From contig CAMCMZ010000043.1 in assembly GCA_945876185.1 (NCBI GenBank), forward strand, positions 1 through 32,727: DNA of 32,727 nt, given 5' to 3'. The translations under genes and the position numbers were made by a program. This DNA is from Candidatus Kuenenia stuttgartensis. Its GTDB lineage: Bacteria > Planctomycetota > UBA11346. Positions 8,605-16,045 of the stretch are shown one piece after another. Positions within the stretch are counted from its first letter, which is position 1. Every line of letters starts with the position of its first letter. The notes beneath the pieces are model-generated. The model was given only the letters and a program-made list of their open reading frames with translations. It had not been told where the DNA came from and did not search any database.

Positions 8605-9036
8605 ATGTCCAATACTATCTTCTGTCGCGATAGGGTCGGTATGGCCGGTCTGGCCATTGCTGGAATCATCGTCATCGCTGCCACTAGTTGCGGTGACCGT
8701 CCGGCCGAGTCCGGTGCCGGTGCGGCGACCCCGCCAACGCCGGGAAGCTACCTCGCGGAATCGTCGGCGTTCTCACCCTTCTACGCCGAGGAGCTGGTGG
8801 GACGCGAACTCTATCTGTTCGGACGCAAGTCGACCCACTCTGCCTTCATTGCCGCCGGCCGTAGATCCATGCCCGACGCCTGGCGCACAATCCCCGGTGC
8901 CGGCCCAGAGATCAAAGTGAACGGCGAGACCCAGCGCGCCCGCCTGATGATCGAACGCGCCCCGGACCAGCCAGCGATGGAAAGCCGTCTACGCAAAACC
9001 ATGGCCAAGCGCTACGGCCTCGCTACCGGCGGCTGA
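8605..9036 (+). CDS. Small putative lipoprotein, function unknown
   Basis: This is a 143-residue protein with a hydrophobic N-terminal segment (residues ~13-27) ending in AATSCGD, a reasonable lipobox with the cysteine followed by Gly-Asp. A short Ala/Gly/Pro linker leads to a ~100-residue domain containing YAEELVGRELYLFGR and RRSMPDAWRTIPG, which I do not recognise. The start at ATG 8605 is supported by AAGGAA 6 nt upstream. It follows the kinase-WD40 stop by 10 nt and is probably cotranscribed with it, so an envelope partner of the kinase is possible. It converges on phnP, whose stop lies 21 bp away. Confidence 0.75.
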   Translation: MSNTIFCRDRVGMAGLAIAGIIVIAATSCGDRPAESGAGAATPPTPGSYLAESSAFSPFYAEELVGRELYLFGRKSTHSAFIAAGRRSMPDAWRTIPGAGPEIKVNGETQRARLMIERAPDQPAMESRLRKTMAKRYGLATGG

Positions 9037-9057
9037 GTCGCGCGTACCGCAGGGCGG

Positions 9058-9804
9058 CTACAACTCCATCCCATCCTCGCCCACGACTACACCGGCGGGC
9101 AGGCGCGGCTGACGGTTGATCAGATGCGCTTGCAGGCTGTGGTCGAGGTGGATGAGGACGCCGCGCTTGGCCTGGATGCGGCTCAGGCAGGACAGCGCCA
9201 TGGGCAGATCGTTGTGCTGCTTGGCCTGGGCGCGCGGATCCTCGGGGGCGAACGAGCAATCGATCACCGCGGTGTCGGGGGCCCAGGAGCGGATGAAGGC
9301 GGCCACGCCCTCGTCGAGATCATAGGTGTCGGTCAGCCAGGCGAGGCGCCGTCGGCCGAATTCCAGCAGCCAGCCAAGCGTCGGCACGGGATGCTTGAGC
9401 GGCACCCCGATCACCGCGATCGGCCCGATGGTGAAGCGCTTGGAAGGCGGCACCGGGCGCAGGCGCAAGCGGCCCGGATCAGTGGCCAGTTCGTGGACCC
9501 GCTGGCAATCGTCGGGGCAGTGCACCGTCACCGGGCCGGAGAACTCGTGCCGACCCTGAACCAGGCCAAGGACGTGGTCGGGATGGAAATGGGTGAGTAG
9601 CACATCGCGTGCATCGGGCAGGGCCTGGGCGAGGCCGGGCAGGCCGGCGTCGATCGGGACCGTGATCGCGTCAGCGCGGATCACTCCGCACGAGGGCCGG
9701 CGGCGCGGGCCGCTGCCATTGCCGGCGGCGACGCATGCGACGCAGGTGCAGCCCGGAGCGGGGATGCCATGGGTGTTGCCGGAGCCGAGGAGCACCGCAC
9801 GCAT
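9058..9804 (-). CDS. phnP: Phosphoribosyl 1,2-cyclic phosphate phosphodiesterase PhnP
   Basis: This 248-residue protein is a metallo-beta-lactamase-fold hydrolase, close to the length of E. coli PhnP (about 252). In the C-P lyase pathway PhnP opens 5-phosphoribosyl 1,2-cyclic phosphate to ribose 1,5-bisphosphate. The metal-site motif HFHPDH is present, along with MRAVLLGSGNTHGIP at the N-terminus, a Cys pair in CTCVAC, and downstream Asp and His positions (WLTDTYD, IHLDH). ATG 9804 lies 7 nt after the phnM stop, with a weak GGGTGA site upstream; the frame continues further upstream only through phnM. It is the last gene of the C-P lyase operon. phnN, which normally acts after PhnP, is absent here. 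Confidence 0.9.
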   Translation of the reverse strand: MRAVLLGSGNTHGIPAPGCTCVACVAAGNGSGPRRRPSCGVIRADAITVPIDAGLPGLAQALPDARDVLLTHFHPDHVLGLVQGRHEFSGPVTVHCPDDCQRVHELATDPGRLRLRPVPPSKRFTIGPIAVIGVPLKHPVPTLGWLLEFGRRRLAWLTDTYDLDEGVAAFIRSWAPDTAVIDCSFAPEDPRAQAKQHNDLPMALSCLSRIQAKRGVLIHLDHSLQAHLINRQPRLPAGVVVGEDGMEL

Positions 9805-9811
9805 GGACGCT

Positions 9812-10978
9812 TCACCCGACCGCCGCCGACAGGGCCGGTGCAGGCTGCGTCGCAGTGCGCAGCACCGTGCGGCCGGCGCTGAGCACCAGTTCGACCGCGC
9901 AGCCCTGGGCTGAATGTCGCACCGCGATGAGGTCGGCACGGGCGCCGACGACGATCGAGCCGCGATCCGCCAGGCCCGCCGCCGCTGCCGGGTTGGCGGT
10001 GACCAGTCGGATCGCCTGCGGCAGAGTCAGCCCGGCGAGTTCCGGCAGCAAAAAGGCGGCATGGAGCAGGCTCGGCGGATGGTAGTCCGAGCACAGGCAG
10101 GCGCAGACGCCGGCCTGGATGGCGTCGAGGGCGCGCATGTTGCCGGACTGGCTCACCCCACGGATGACGTTGGGCGCGCCGAAGATGGTGGCGATTCCGT
10201 GCGAGTGCGCGGCCTGGGCGGTGGCGAGGTTGATCGGGAACTCGCTCATCGCGACGCCGATGCGCTTGGCAGTCTCGACGAACTCTGGGCTGTCGTCGTC
10301 GTGGCTGGCGAGCGCGACGCCATGGGCCCGGGCGAGCACCGCGAGCGCAGCCACGCGTTCGTGCGCGGTCGACTGGCGCTCGCGCTTGAGCGCGACGATC
10401 TGTTCGATCTCGATGTCCTTGGCGGCGTAGGCGCTGGAAAAATAATCACGATAGGCGGCGAAGGTGCGGAACTGGCCCCGGCCCGGGGTGTGGTCCATGA
10501 ACGACAGCAGGTCGGCGTCGCCGGCCGCGACGAGTTCGCGCAGCACTGGTTCGGCGGCCGGTTCAGTGACCTCGTAGCGCAGGTGGACGCGGTTGTCGAC
10601 CAAGCCCTGATGGGCGTGCACGGCGTGGGCGAGGTTGGCGGCCAGGCGGTCGTTGCGCACGCCCCACTCGCTGCCGCTGAAGCTAAGCGCGTGGAACGGA
10701 GTAGTAATGCCGGCGATGGCGTTGCGGCGGTCGGCCTGGGCGACGGCGAAGGGCAGGGGGAAGAGCACCTTCGGGCGCGGCTCGACTTCTTTTTCGAGCG
10801 CGTCGCAATGCAGATCAATAAGCCCCGGCAGCAGCCACGCCCCGTCGAGGTCGAGCGTCGGAGCGTCGGTGACCTGGGGGCAGATCGCCACGATGCGGTC
10901 GTCTTCGATCAGGACCGAGCCGTCCTCGATCACCTCGCCGGGCAGGATGACCCTGGCGTTGATGAGCAGCGTCCTCAC
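9812..10978 (-). CDS. phnM: Alpha-D-ribose 1-methylphosphonate 5-triphosphate diphosphatase PhnM
   Basis: This is an amidohydrolase-superfamily enzyme of 388 residues; E. coli PhnM has about 378. It removes pyrophosphate from the ribose-triphosphate intermediate formed by PhnGHIL, giving the substrate of PhnJ. The family motifs are clear: LLPGLIDLHCDALEKEVEPRP with the metal-binding His, SHDDDSPEF, EFPINLATAQAAH, and CSDYHPPSLLHAAF. The GTG start at 10978 overlaps the stop of a 66-residue ORF as GTGA, which suggests translational coupling. The reading frame is open further upstream, but that part lies over the small ORF in another frame. A paralogue sits at 21004-22155. Confidence 0.93.
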   Translation of the reverse strand: MRTLLINARVILPGEVIEDGSVLIEDDRIVAICPQVTDAPTLDLDGAWLLPGLIDLHCDALEKEVEPRPKVLFPLPFAVAQADRRNAIAGITTPFHALSFSGSEWGVRNDRLAANLAHAVHAHQGLVDNRVHLRYEVTEPAAEPVLRELVAAGDADLLSFMDHTPGRGQFRTFAAYRDYFSSAYAAKDIEIEQIVALKRERQSTAHERVAALAVLARAHGVALASHDDDSPEFVETAKRIGVAMSEFPINLATAQAAHSHGIATIFGAPNVIRGVSQSGNMRALDAIQAGVCACLCSDYHPPSLLHAAFLLPELAGLTLPQAIRLVTANPAAAAGLADRGSIVVGARADLIAVRHSAQGCAVELVLSAGRTVLRTATQPAPALSAAVG

Positions 10979-11175
10979 GAGGCGCGCCGCCGGGTGGTCT
11001 TGACCGAAGCACCGGGGTGGATTGGGCAAAGATCCGCGACCAGCAGCATGGCGAGGGGCGACAACTGGCAGCTCGGCTTGGCGCACAGGCAGATCGGTTC
11101 GTTGGCGTGGGCGACGGTCTTCACCACGGCCTTGCGGGCGATGGGGCGCGTGCGGCTGGGGAGTTCGGCGATCAT
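10975..11175 (-). CDS. Small Cys-containing ORF between phnL and phnM
   Basis: This 66-residue reading frame fills the gap between phnL (stop 26 nt upstream) and phnM. Its stop overlaps the phnM GTG start as GTGA, the same coupling seen at other joints of this operon. Most third codon positions are G or C, as in the neighbouring genes, which supports real coding. The product is basic at both ends, with a central segment ICLCAKPSCQLSPLAML followed by ADLCPIHPG. The four cysteines could bind metal. I do not recognise the family and know of no E. coli phn equivalent. GGAT about 8 nt before the ATG is a possible ribosome site. If it is not a protein, its translation might only serve to couple phnL and phnM. 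Confidence 0.55.
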   Translation of the reverse strand: MIAELPSRTRPIARKAVVKTVAHANEPICLCAKPSCQLSPLAMLLVADLCPIHPGASVKTTRRRAS

Positions 11176-11201
11176 GGGTTCATCCGTGGTTTTGGTGAGG
11201 G

Positions 11202-11933
11202 TCAGGCGGCGGGCTGGAGGGGGGCGGGCAGGCGGACGACGTCATCGGCGAGCCGGCGCACCAGGTCCGGATCGTGGAAGATCGCGAGGATGCCCGCGCC
11301 GGCCGCCTTGGCGGCGTTGACGGCGGCGCAGGCGAGTCCGGCCGCGTGCGCGTCCAGGCTGGCGGTGGGTTCATCGAGCAGCAGCAGGCGCGGCCGTACG
11401 ACCAGACCCCGGGCCAGGTTGACGCGCTGCTTTTCACCGCCGCTAAACGTAGCCGGCGGCAGGTCCCACAGTCGTTCTGGTAGTTCGAGCGCGCGCAGCA
11501 GTTCCGCCGCCCGTTCCCGCGCGGCCTTGGCGTCGACCCCCAGTGCGAGCAAGGGTTCAGCCACTACCGCCAAGGTCCCCTGGCGCGGCAGGACATGGAG
11601 GAACTGGGTGACGAAGCTCATCGCACTGCGGCGCAGGGCGAGCACCGCGTGCTCATCGACGGCGGCAAGGTCGACCGCGTCGTTGTCCGTGCCGGTTCCG
11701 CTTCCGGTAGAAAGTAGGATGCGGCCCGACTCAGGCAGGTAGGTGCGCCAGATGCATTTCAGCACCGAACTTTTCCCGGCGCCCGACGGCCCGACCAGGG
11801 CAGTCAGCCGGCCGGCGTGGACGGCGAACGAAAGATCCGTGACCGACGGCAGGTGCTTGCCGGCCGCGTGGACGGTGAACGACTTGCCGAGTCCTTCGAC
11901 GCGCAGGACGGGGGTGGGATCCGAAGGGTTCAT
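11202..11933 (-). CDS. phnL: C-P lyase subunit PhnL (ABC-type ATPase)
   Basis: This is a 243-residue ABC-family nucleotide-binding protein that is not a transporter. PhnL acts with PhnG, PhnH and PhnI in the nucleophilic attack of phosphonate on ATP, releasing adenine and giving the ribose phosphonate triphosphate. Walker A is GPSGAGKSS, the Q-loop is in FVTQFLHVLPR, the signature is FSGGEKQR and Walker B is LLLLDEPTAS. Its ATG overlaps the phnK stop as ATGA. The length and the VTQFLHVLPR segment fit PhnL better than PhnK or a phosphonate importer. Confidence 0.93.
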   Translation of the reverse strand: MNPSDPTPVLRVEGLGKSFTVHAAGKHLPSVTDLSFAVHAGRLTALVGPSGAGKSSVLKCIWRTYLPESGRILLSTGSGTGTDNDAVDLAAVDEHAVLALRRSAMSFVTQFLHVLPRQGTLAVVAEPLLALGVDAKAARERAAELLRALELPERLWDLPPATFSGGEKQRVNLARGLVVRPRLLLLDEPTASLDAHAAGLACAAVNAAKAAGAGILAIFHDPDLVRRLADDVVRLPAPLQPAA

Positions 11934-12835
11934 AGAGCTGACGACACCAGTTGCTGGGTGTAGGGATGCTGGGGATCTTCAAGGATCTGGTCGGTGATCC
12001 CGGATTCGACCACCCGGCCGTGGCGCATCACCAGGGTGCGGCCGGCGAGCAGGCGCACCACCCCGAGATCATGCGTCACGACGATCATCGCGACCCGGGT
12101 GCGGCGCTGGATTTCCAGGATCAGGTCGAGAATGCGCGCCTGCACCGACAGATCGAGGCCGGTGGTGACCTCGTCGAGCAGCAGCAGTTGCGGCCGAGGC
12201 GCCAGGGCGCGGGCGATCTGCAGGCGCTGTTGCATGCCGCCGCTGAAGTGGCCGGGCTTGTGGTCGACGCGATTGCGTGGCACCTCGGTGCGGTCGAGGA
12301 GCGACAGCGCCCGGTCGCGGATGGCGCGGAACGAACCTTCGCCGGCGGTGAGCAGGCGCTCAGCGATGTTGCCGCCGGCGGTGACCTGGAAGTTGAGGCC
12401 AAGATGCGGGTTCTGGTACACCATGCCGAAGCGCCGGTCGCGCAGCCAGCGCGCCTGGGCGGCATCGCAGGCGGTGAGTTCGACCTCCAGCGCATGACCG
12501 CCCTCGTCGGTTCCACGCCAATGGGCGGTGCCTGAAGTCGGCCGGTCATCGAGGTGCAGCAGGCGCACCAGGGTCGACTTGCCGGAACCCGACTCGCCCA
12601 TCACGCCCAGGATCTCGCCGGGGTGGAGGTCGAACGACACCCCGGCCACCGCGACCACCGAACGGCAGTGTGGGCAGAGGTTGCGACCGGTGGTCCCGCC
12701 GGTGGATTCCAGGCAGCGCAGGCAGCCAGGCCCGTGGATCCGGGTGAGGCCGCGCGCCGCAATGATTGGAAGCCTTGTCTCTGCGAGCGGCGCGGCAGGT
12801 GGGACCGGGGTGGAAAGCTCGTTCATCCTAATCAT
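11930..12835 (-). CDS. phnK: C-P lyase-associated ABC protein PhnK with zinc-ribbon-like insert
   Basis: PhnK is the ABC-family ATPase that docks on the C-P lyase core complex. The ATPase core is intact: Walker A GESGSGKST, Q-loop VYQNPHLGLNF, signature FSGGMQQR, Walker B LLLLDEVTTGLD and switch VTHDLGVV. The protein has about 301 residues, against roughly 252 in E. coli. Much of the surplus is an N-terminal tail and an insert near residues 36-60 with C38-x2-C41 and C54-x2-C57, which looks like a zinc ribbon. ATG 12835 is preceded by GAGGG at ~9 nt; ATG 12826 is an alternative. The open frame further upstream runs into a palindromic repeat and is not real coding. A repeat separates phnK from phnJ. 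Confidence 0.92.
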   Translation of the reverse strand: MIRMNELSTPVPPAAPLAETRLPIIAARGLTRIHGPGCLRCLESTGGTTGRNLCPHCRSVVAVAGVSFDLHPGEILGVMGESGSGKSTLVRLLHLDDRPTSGTAHWRGTDEGGHALEVELTACDAAQARWLRDRRFGMVYQNPHLGLNFQVTAGGNIAERLLTAGEGSFRAIRDRALSLLDRTEVPRNRVDHKPGHFSGGMQQRLQIARALAPRPQLLLLDEVTTGLDLSVQARILDLILEIQRRTRVAMIVVTHDLGVVRLLAGRTLVMRHGRVVESGITDQILEDPQHPYTQQLVSSAL

Positions 12836-12864
12836 CGCAATGAACCCTCGCCTTTTGTTCGTGG

Positions 12865-12966
12865 AAAAATCGCAAGTGCGCCCCAGATGCAAGGCGGGAG
12901 GAAGGAGTTGGGCAGCGCCCAATGACTGACGACCAACGCAGCAGATGGGGTGCAATTGCGATTTTT
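12865..12966 (-). repeat. Stop-codon-linked palindromic repeat, copy 2 (short form) between phnJ and phnK
   Basis: This is a 102-bp short form. Read on the minus strand it starts with AAAAATCGCAATTGCACC, 4 nt after the phnJ TGA stop (12971-12973), and ends with GCGCACTTGCGATTTTT. It lacks the inner segment of copies 1 and 3. It is the only interruption in an otherwise overlapping phnF-to-phnL gene chain. If it terminated transcription it would cut off phnKLMP, so either read-through or a processing or stability role is more likely. Confidence 0.9.
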
Positions 12967-12970
12967 TGGT

Positions 12971-13870
12971 TCATCGCAGGCTCTCTTCTCGGTGCGAGTC
13001 GCAGTGGTCCTGGTCGTTGCACTGCCAGCGTCGACCGCCGTCGGGCAGAACGATCTCGTCCAGGTAGCTGTCGCCGGCGCCGCAGCGGGCGCAGCGGTGG
13101 CGGCCGCCCTCGTCGTCGGTGAAGGCCTCGACCTGGAACGGCACGTCGCTGAATGCCAGCGGCTCGACCGTCGTCATCGGCGGCACGGCGTAGATCTTCT
13201 TCTCGCGTCCCGCTCCGAACAGGTGGATTGCATGTGACCGGTTGAGCTTCGGCAGGTCCCAGCGCGGAATCGGCGACGGATCGATGACGTAACGTCCGGC
13301 GACCCGGGCCGGGTAGCGATTGGTGATCGCGACCTCGCGGAAGCGCACGAGGTCTTCATACAGCCGCACCAGCAGGCGGGCGTAGTCCACCTCGGCGTGC
13401 ATGCGCCGGCGCTTGGCTTCCGACGGTTCGATGATCTGAAGCGGGTCCGGGAACGGCACCTGGTAGACCATGATCTGTCCGGCGTGGAGCGGCGTTTCAG
13501 GAATGCGGTGCCGGGTCTGGATCACCGACGCCGCCGTGGTGCGCGTGGTCGCGGCCACCCCAGGGCAGGTGGCGAGGATGAAGCGGCGCAGGTTCACCGC
13601 GTTCACGGAATCATCCGCGCCCTGGTCGATGACTTTCAGCGTGTCCTCGGGGGTGAGGAGTGACAGGCTGAGTTGCAGACCGCCGGTGCCGAAACCGCGC
13701 GCGATCGGCATCTCGCGCGAGGCGTAAGGCACCTGATAGCCGGGGATGCACAGCGCCTTGAAGCTCGCCCGCCGCAATTCGCGTTTGGCGAAGGCGTCGA
13801 GGAAGCCGAAGTGGTCACCGGCCCCGGTGTTCGCGGCTGACACTGTGGATGACGTTGACGCCGCAGTCAC
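12971..13870 (-). CDS. phnJ: C-P lyase catalytic subunit PhnJ (radical SAM)
   Basis: PhnJ cleaves the carbon-phosphorus bond of ribose 1-alkylphosphonate 5-phosphate by radical SAM chemistry, releasing alkane and the cyclic ribose phosphate. The protein has 299 residues (E. coli 281). The C-terminal cysteine set is complete: RCARC, then WQC after 20 residues, then C five residues later (CNDQDHC), matching the cluster ligands and the thiyl cysteine of E. coli PhnJ (Cys241/244/266 and Cys272). CPGVAATTRTTAASVIQTRH and YQVPFPDP are further family segments. The GTG start at 13870 overlaps the phnI stop as GTGA. A palindromic repeat begins 4 nt after its stop. Confidence 0.96.
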   Translation of the reverse strand: MTAASTSSTVSAANTGAGDHFGFLDAFAKRELRRASFKALCIPGYQVPYASREMPIARGFGTGGLQLSLSLLTPEDTLKVIDQGADDSVNAVNLRRFILATCPGVAATTRTTAASVIQTRHRIPETPLHAGQIMVYQVPFPDPLQIIEPSEAKRRRMHAEVDYARLLVRLYEDLVRFREVAITNRYPARVAGRYVIDPSPIPRWDLPKLNRSHAIHLFGAGREKKIYAVPPMTTVEPLAFSDVPFQVEAFTDDEGGRHRCARCGAGDSYLDEIVLPDGGRRWQCNDQDHCDSHREESLR

Positions 13871-15027
13871 AGCTCATCTCCATCCGGAATTTGTTCCGGA
13901 TCGGTGAACACGGCTTCAGCCGCCCCGGGATGATCCAGCTTGCCCCGGCTCTTGCGCAGGTTGTCGAGGTCGCTCTGGAAGGTGACGTAGTGCGGCAGCT
14001 TGTAATGGCTGCAGAATCCCATGCTTTCGATGCCATCGATGTGCATGAGCACGAACTCGCCGTCCTCGGCCGGATGGCGGACCCCGTGCTGGGCGCCGTT
14101 TTGCAGGCTGCGATCGCACATCGCCATGGCGATGGCTTTGGTTTCCTGGTGTCCGAAGCAGCAGCCGTAGCCCAGCCCTAGGCTGGGCGGGGCGTCCTCG
14201 GGATCGTCCTTGCCGTGCAGGGTCACGATCTCGCATTCGGTGACCGGCACCTCGCCGGCCTCGACCAGTTCGCCACTGACCGGATGCGGCAGCATGATCG
14301 GTAGGAATCCGTAGCGCAGTTCCGCCACCGTCGGATGCAGGTAGCCGTAGCCGCGCATGGTGGTGTAGGCCATCGCGAGCAGGCCGCCGGATTCGCCCCG
14401 GGTCATCGCCGCGAGTGCCGCCGGGCGCGGGCAGGGGAAGGTGATCGGCTCGCGCGTGATGTCGACCGCCGGCAGCGGCGGCCGGGGCTGGGCAAGCAGG
14501 CCCTGGGCGCGCAGCGCATCGAGCACCTTGGGCACGGTGTCAGAAGCACTGTCCGTGCCACGACCGGGCCACTCTTCACCGAAGAAATCCTTGGCGATCG
14601 CGCGGAACTTGTCTGGATCCTCATCAAGCAGTTCGTAACTGAACAAGCGCTGCAGGTAGTCGCTGCCCGGGCCGAGGATCTGGCCGCCCGGGATCTCTTT
14701 GAAAGCCGAGCTGATCCGGCGCACGACCCTAAGGTCTGTTCCGCGATGCGGCGCCGTCGCAGACAGGCGCGGCCGGGTCGAACGCCAGGCGCGCAGCAGG
14801 AAAGCGGCTTCCAACGTGTCGCCCGAGGCCTGCTTGATCGCCAAGGCAGCCAGTTGCGGGTGCCAGCAGCCGCCCTCGCCGCAGACCCGGTCGACCAGGC
14901 GGCCGAGCTGGTGCCGGATGGTTTCGACCCCGATCGGATCGCCGCCGGCCTGGGCGCGCAGGACATCGAGCAGACGGGCGGCGGCGGCAATCGCTGATTC
15001 GCCCCCACGGATGGCGACGTAGCCCAT
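13867..15027 (-). CDS. phnI: C-P lyase subunit PhnI
   Basis: PhnI is the nucleosidase-like subunit of the core complex that displaces adenine from ATP with phosphonate, together with PhnG, PhnH and PhnL. The 386-residue product begins MGYVAIRGGESAI, typical of PhnI, and contains ISSAFKEIPGGQILGPGSDYLQRLFSYEL-type sequence in its middle and SLGLGYGCCFGHQETKAIAMA near the C-terminus. E. coli PhnI has 354 residues. The ATG at 15027 overlaps the phnH stop by one base (TGATG). A longer open frame upstream lies inside phnH and is not used. Confidence 0.95.
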   Translation of the reverse strand: MGYVAIRGGESAIAAAARLLDVLRAQAGGDPIGVETIRHQLGRLVDRVCGEGGCWHPQLAALAIKQASGDTLEAAFLLRAWRSTRPRLSATAPHRGTDLRVVRRISSAFKEIPGGQILGPGSDYLQRLFSYELLDEDPDKFRAIAKDFFGEEWPGRGTDSASDTVPKVLDALRAQGLLAQPRPPLPAVDITREPITFPCPRPAALAAMTRGESGGLLAMAYTTMRGYGYLHPTVAELRYGFLPIMLPHPVSGELVEAGEVPVTECEIVTLHGKDDPEDAPPSLGLGYGCCFGHQETKAIAMAMCDRSLQNGAQHGVRHPAEDGEFVLMHIDGIESMGFCSHYKLPHYVTFQSDLDNLRKSRGKLDHPGAAEAVFTDPEQIPDGDEL

Positions 15028-15605
15028 CAGCGACCCCCGCCGCCGGCCGTGGTGCCGCCCAGGACGGTCGAGCGCGGAATGCAGGCGATCCGCCGCGCAT
15101 CGCAGAGGACGAGGTCGATGCCCTGCGGGAATCCGGCGTGGGCTTCGCGCAGCCGCCACCAGAGCGGATCGATGCCGTCGAAGCGCAGGATGCGCTGGCC
15201 ATCGACGCCGGGGCCACGCAGGATCTCTGACCCGGTGCCGGAGCCGACCTGGGCGCAATCAAGCACCAGGGTGGCGCCAGTTTCAGGCCGGATGAGCGAG
15301 CCGCGATCCAGACGCAGGTCGTCGGCGGGCGCGCGCGCGGCGTCGGCGAGGACGAACGCCGCATCGCCCCAGCCGGCGCGGTTGGCGCCCAGCATGGCCC
15401 AGTCGCGTTCATCGATAAGGCCGTGCAGATCGTGCAGGGTGGTGCCGCCGTCGGCGAGGGTGGCGAGGACGCCGAGCCAGGCGCGCCGGCCCCCGAGCCA
15501 ACTCACCGAGTCGACCACCTCTCCGGGCCGGGCGATGGCCGCGATCAGCGAACGGTGCAGACGTGACTGCGAGGCCTCTCCCCACAGCGATTCCAGCTTC
15601 AGCAT
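15027..15605 (-). CDS. phnH: C-P lyase subunit PhnH
   Basis: PhnH is a core subunit of the C-P lyase complex, structurally related to PLP-dependent transferases but without cofactor chemistry. The 192-residue length matches E. coli PhnH (194). The start region MLKLESLWGEASQSRLHRSLIAAIARPGEV fits the family's N-terminal helix and RPG turn, and the C-terminus has GIDLVLCDARRIACIPRST. The ATG lies within the last codons of phnG, with a 7-nt overlap, which indicates coupled translation. Confidence 0.92.
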   Translation of the reverse strand: MLKLESLWGEASQSRLHRSLIAAIARPGEVVDSVSWLGGRRAWLGVLATLADGGTTLHDLHGLIDERDWAMLGANRAGWGDAAFVLADAARAPADDLRLDRGSLIRPETGATLVLDCAQVGSGTGSEILRGPGVDGQRILRFDGIDPLWWRLREAHAGFPQGIDLVLCDARRIACIPRSTVLGGTTAGGGGR

Positions 15606-16045
15606 GGCGGTTCCTCACCGAGTTCAGCAAACCTGACCCGCGTCGCGGCGCGCATCGCGGCACGCTCGCTGGCGGTCTGTCCGATCTTGTCCCAGCCGGT
15701 GGCGAGCAACTGCTCGACCTCGTCCACGCCAGCAAGGCGACCGGCGACGACCGCATCGCACACCGCAGCGGCCTCGGCCCATTCGCGATCGCCGCCGACC
15801 AGGCAAGCGCCACCGCGCACGCCGGCGACCTCGACCTCGGCGGTGGCCACGGCCAGTTCGCCCAGGTGGAAATGGTCGCGGAAGACGCCGTCTTCGAGGG
15901 TCAGCAGCACCAGACCCTCTTGCGGCAGGGCGTGGGGTCGCACCTCGTGCCGACCGGCCAGACGCGCGGCCAGGGCGACGACTTCGGCGCGCGGCGCGGC
16001 GACCAGGGCGCGATGGCGTAAAGCGATTGCGGAGTCGGGATTCAT
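15599..16045 (-). CDS. phnG: C-P lyase subunit PhnG
   Basis: This 148-residue protein matches PhnG in length (E. coli 150) and in position between phnF and phnH. PhnG pairs with PhnI in the core complex. Recognisable segments are LPQEGLVLLTLEDGVFRDHFHLGEL, GGACLVGGDREWAEAAAVCDAVV and WDKIGQTASERAAMRAATRV. The ATG overlaps the phnF stop as ATGA, and the 3' end overlaps phnH by 7 nt. Confidence 0.93.
   Translation of the reverse strand: MNPDSAIALRHRALVAAPRAEVVALAARLAGRHEVRPHALPQEGLVLLTLEDGVFRDHFHLGELAVATAEVEVAGVRGGACLVGGDREWAEAAAVCDAVVAGRLAGVDEVEQLLATGWDKIGQTASERAAMRAATRVRFAELGEEPPC

Noticed and set aside
9914..11320. A 468-codon plus-strand frame across phnM and phnL
   Set aside because: It is antisense to genes with full family motifs and overlapping stops and starts.
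12836..12955. Extending phnK upstream to an open-frame start near 12955
   Set aside because: The added residues come from the palindromic repeat; a sensible ATG with a ribosome site lies at 12835.
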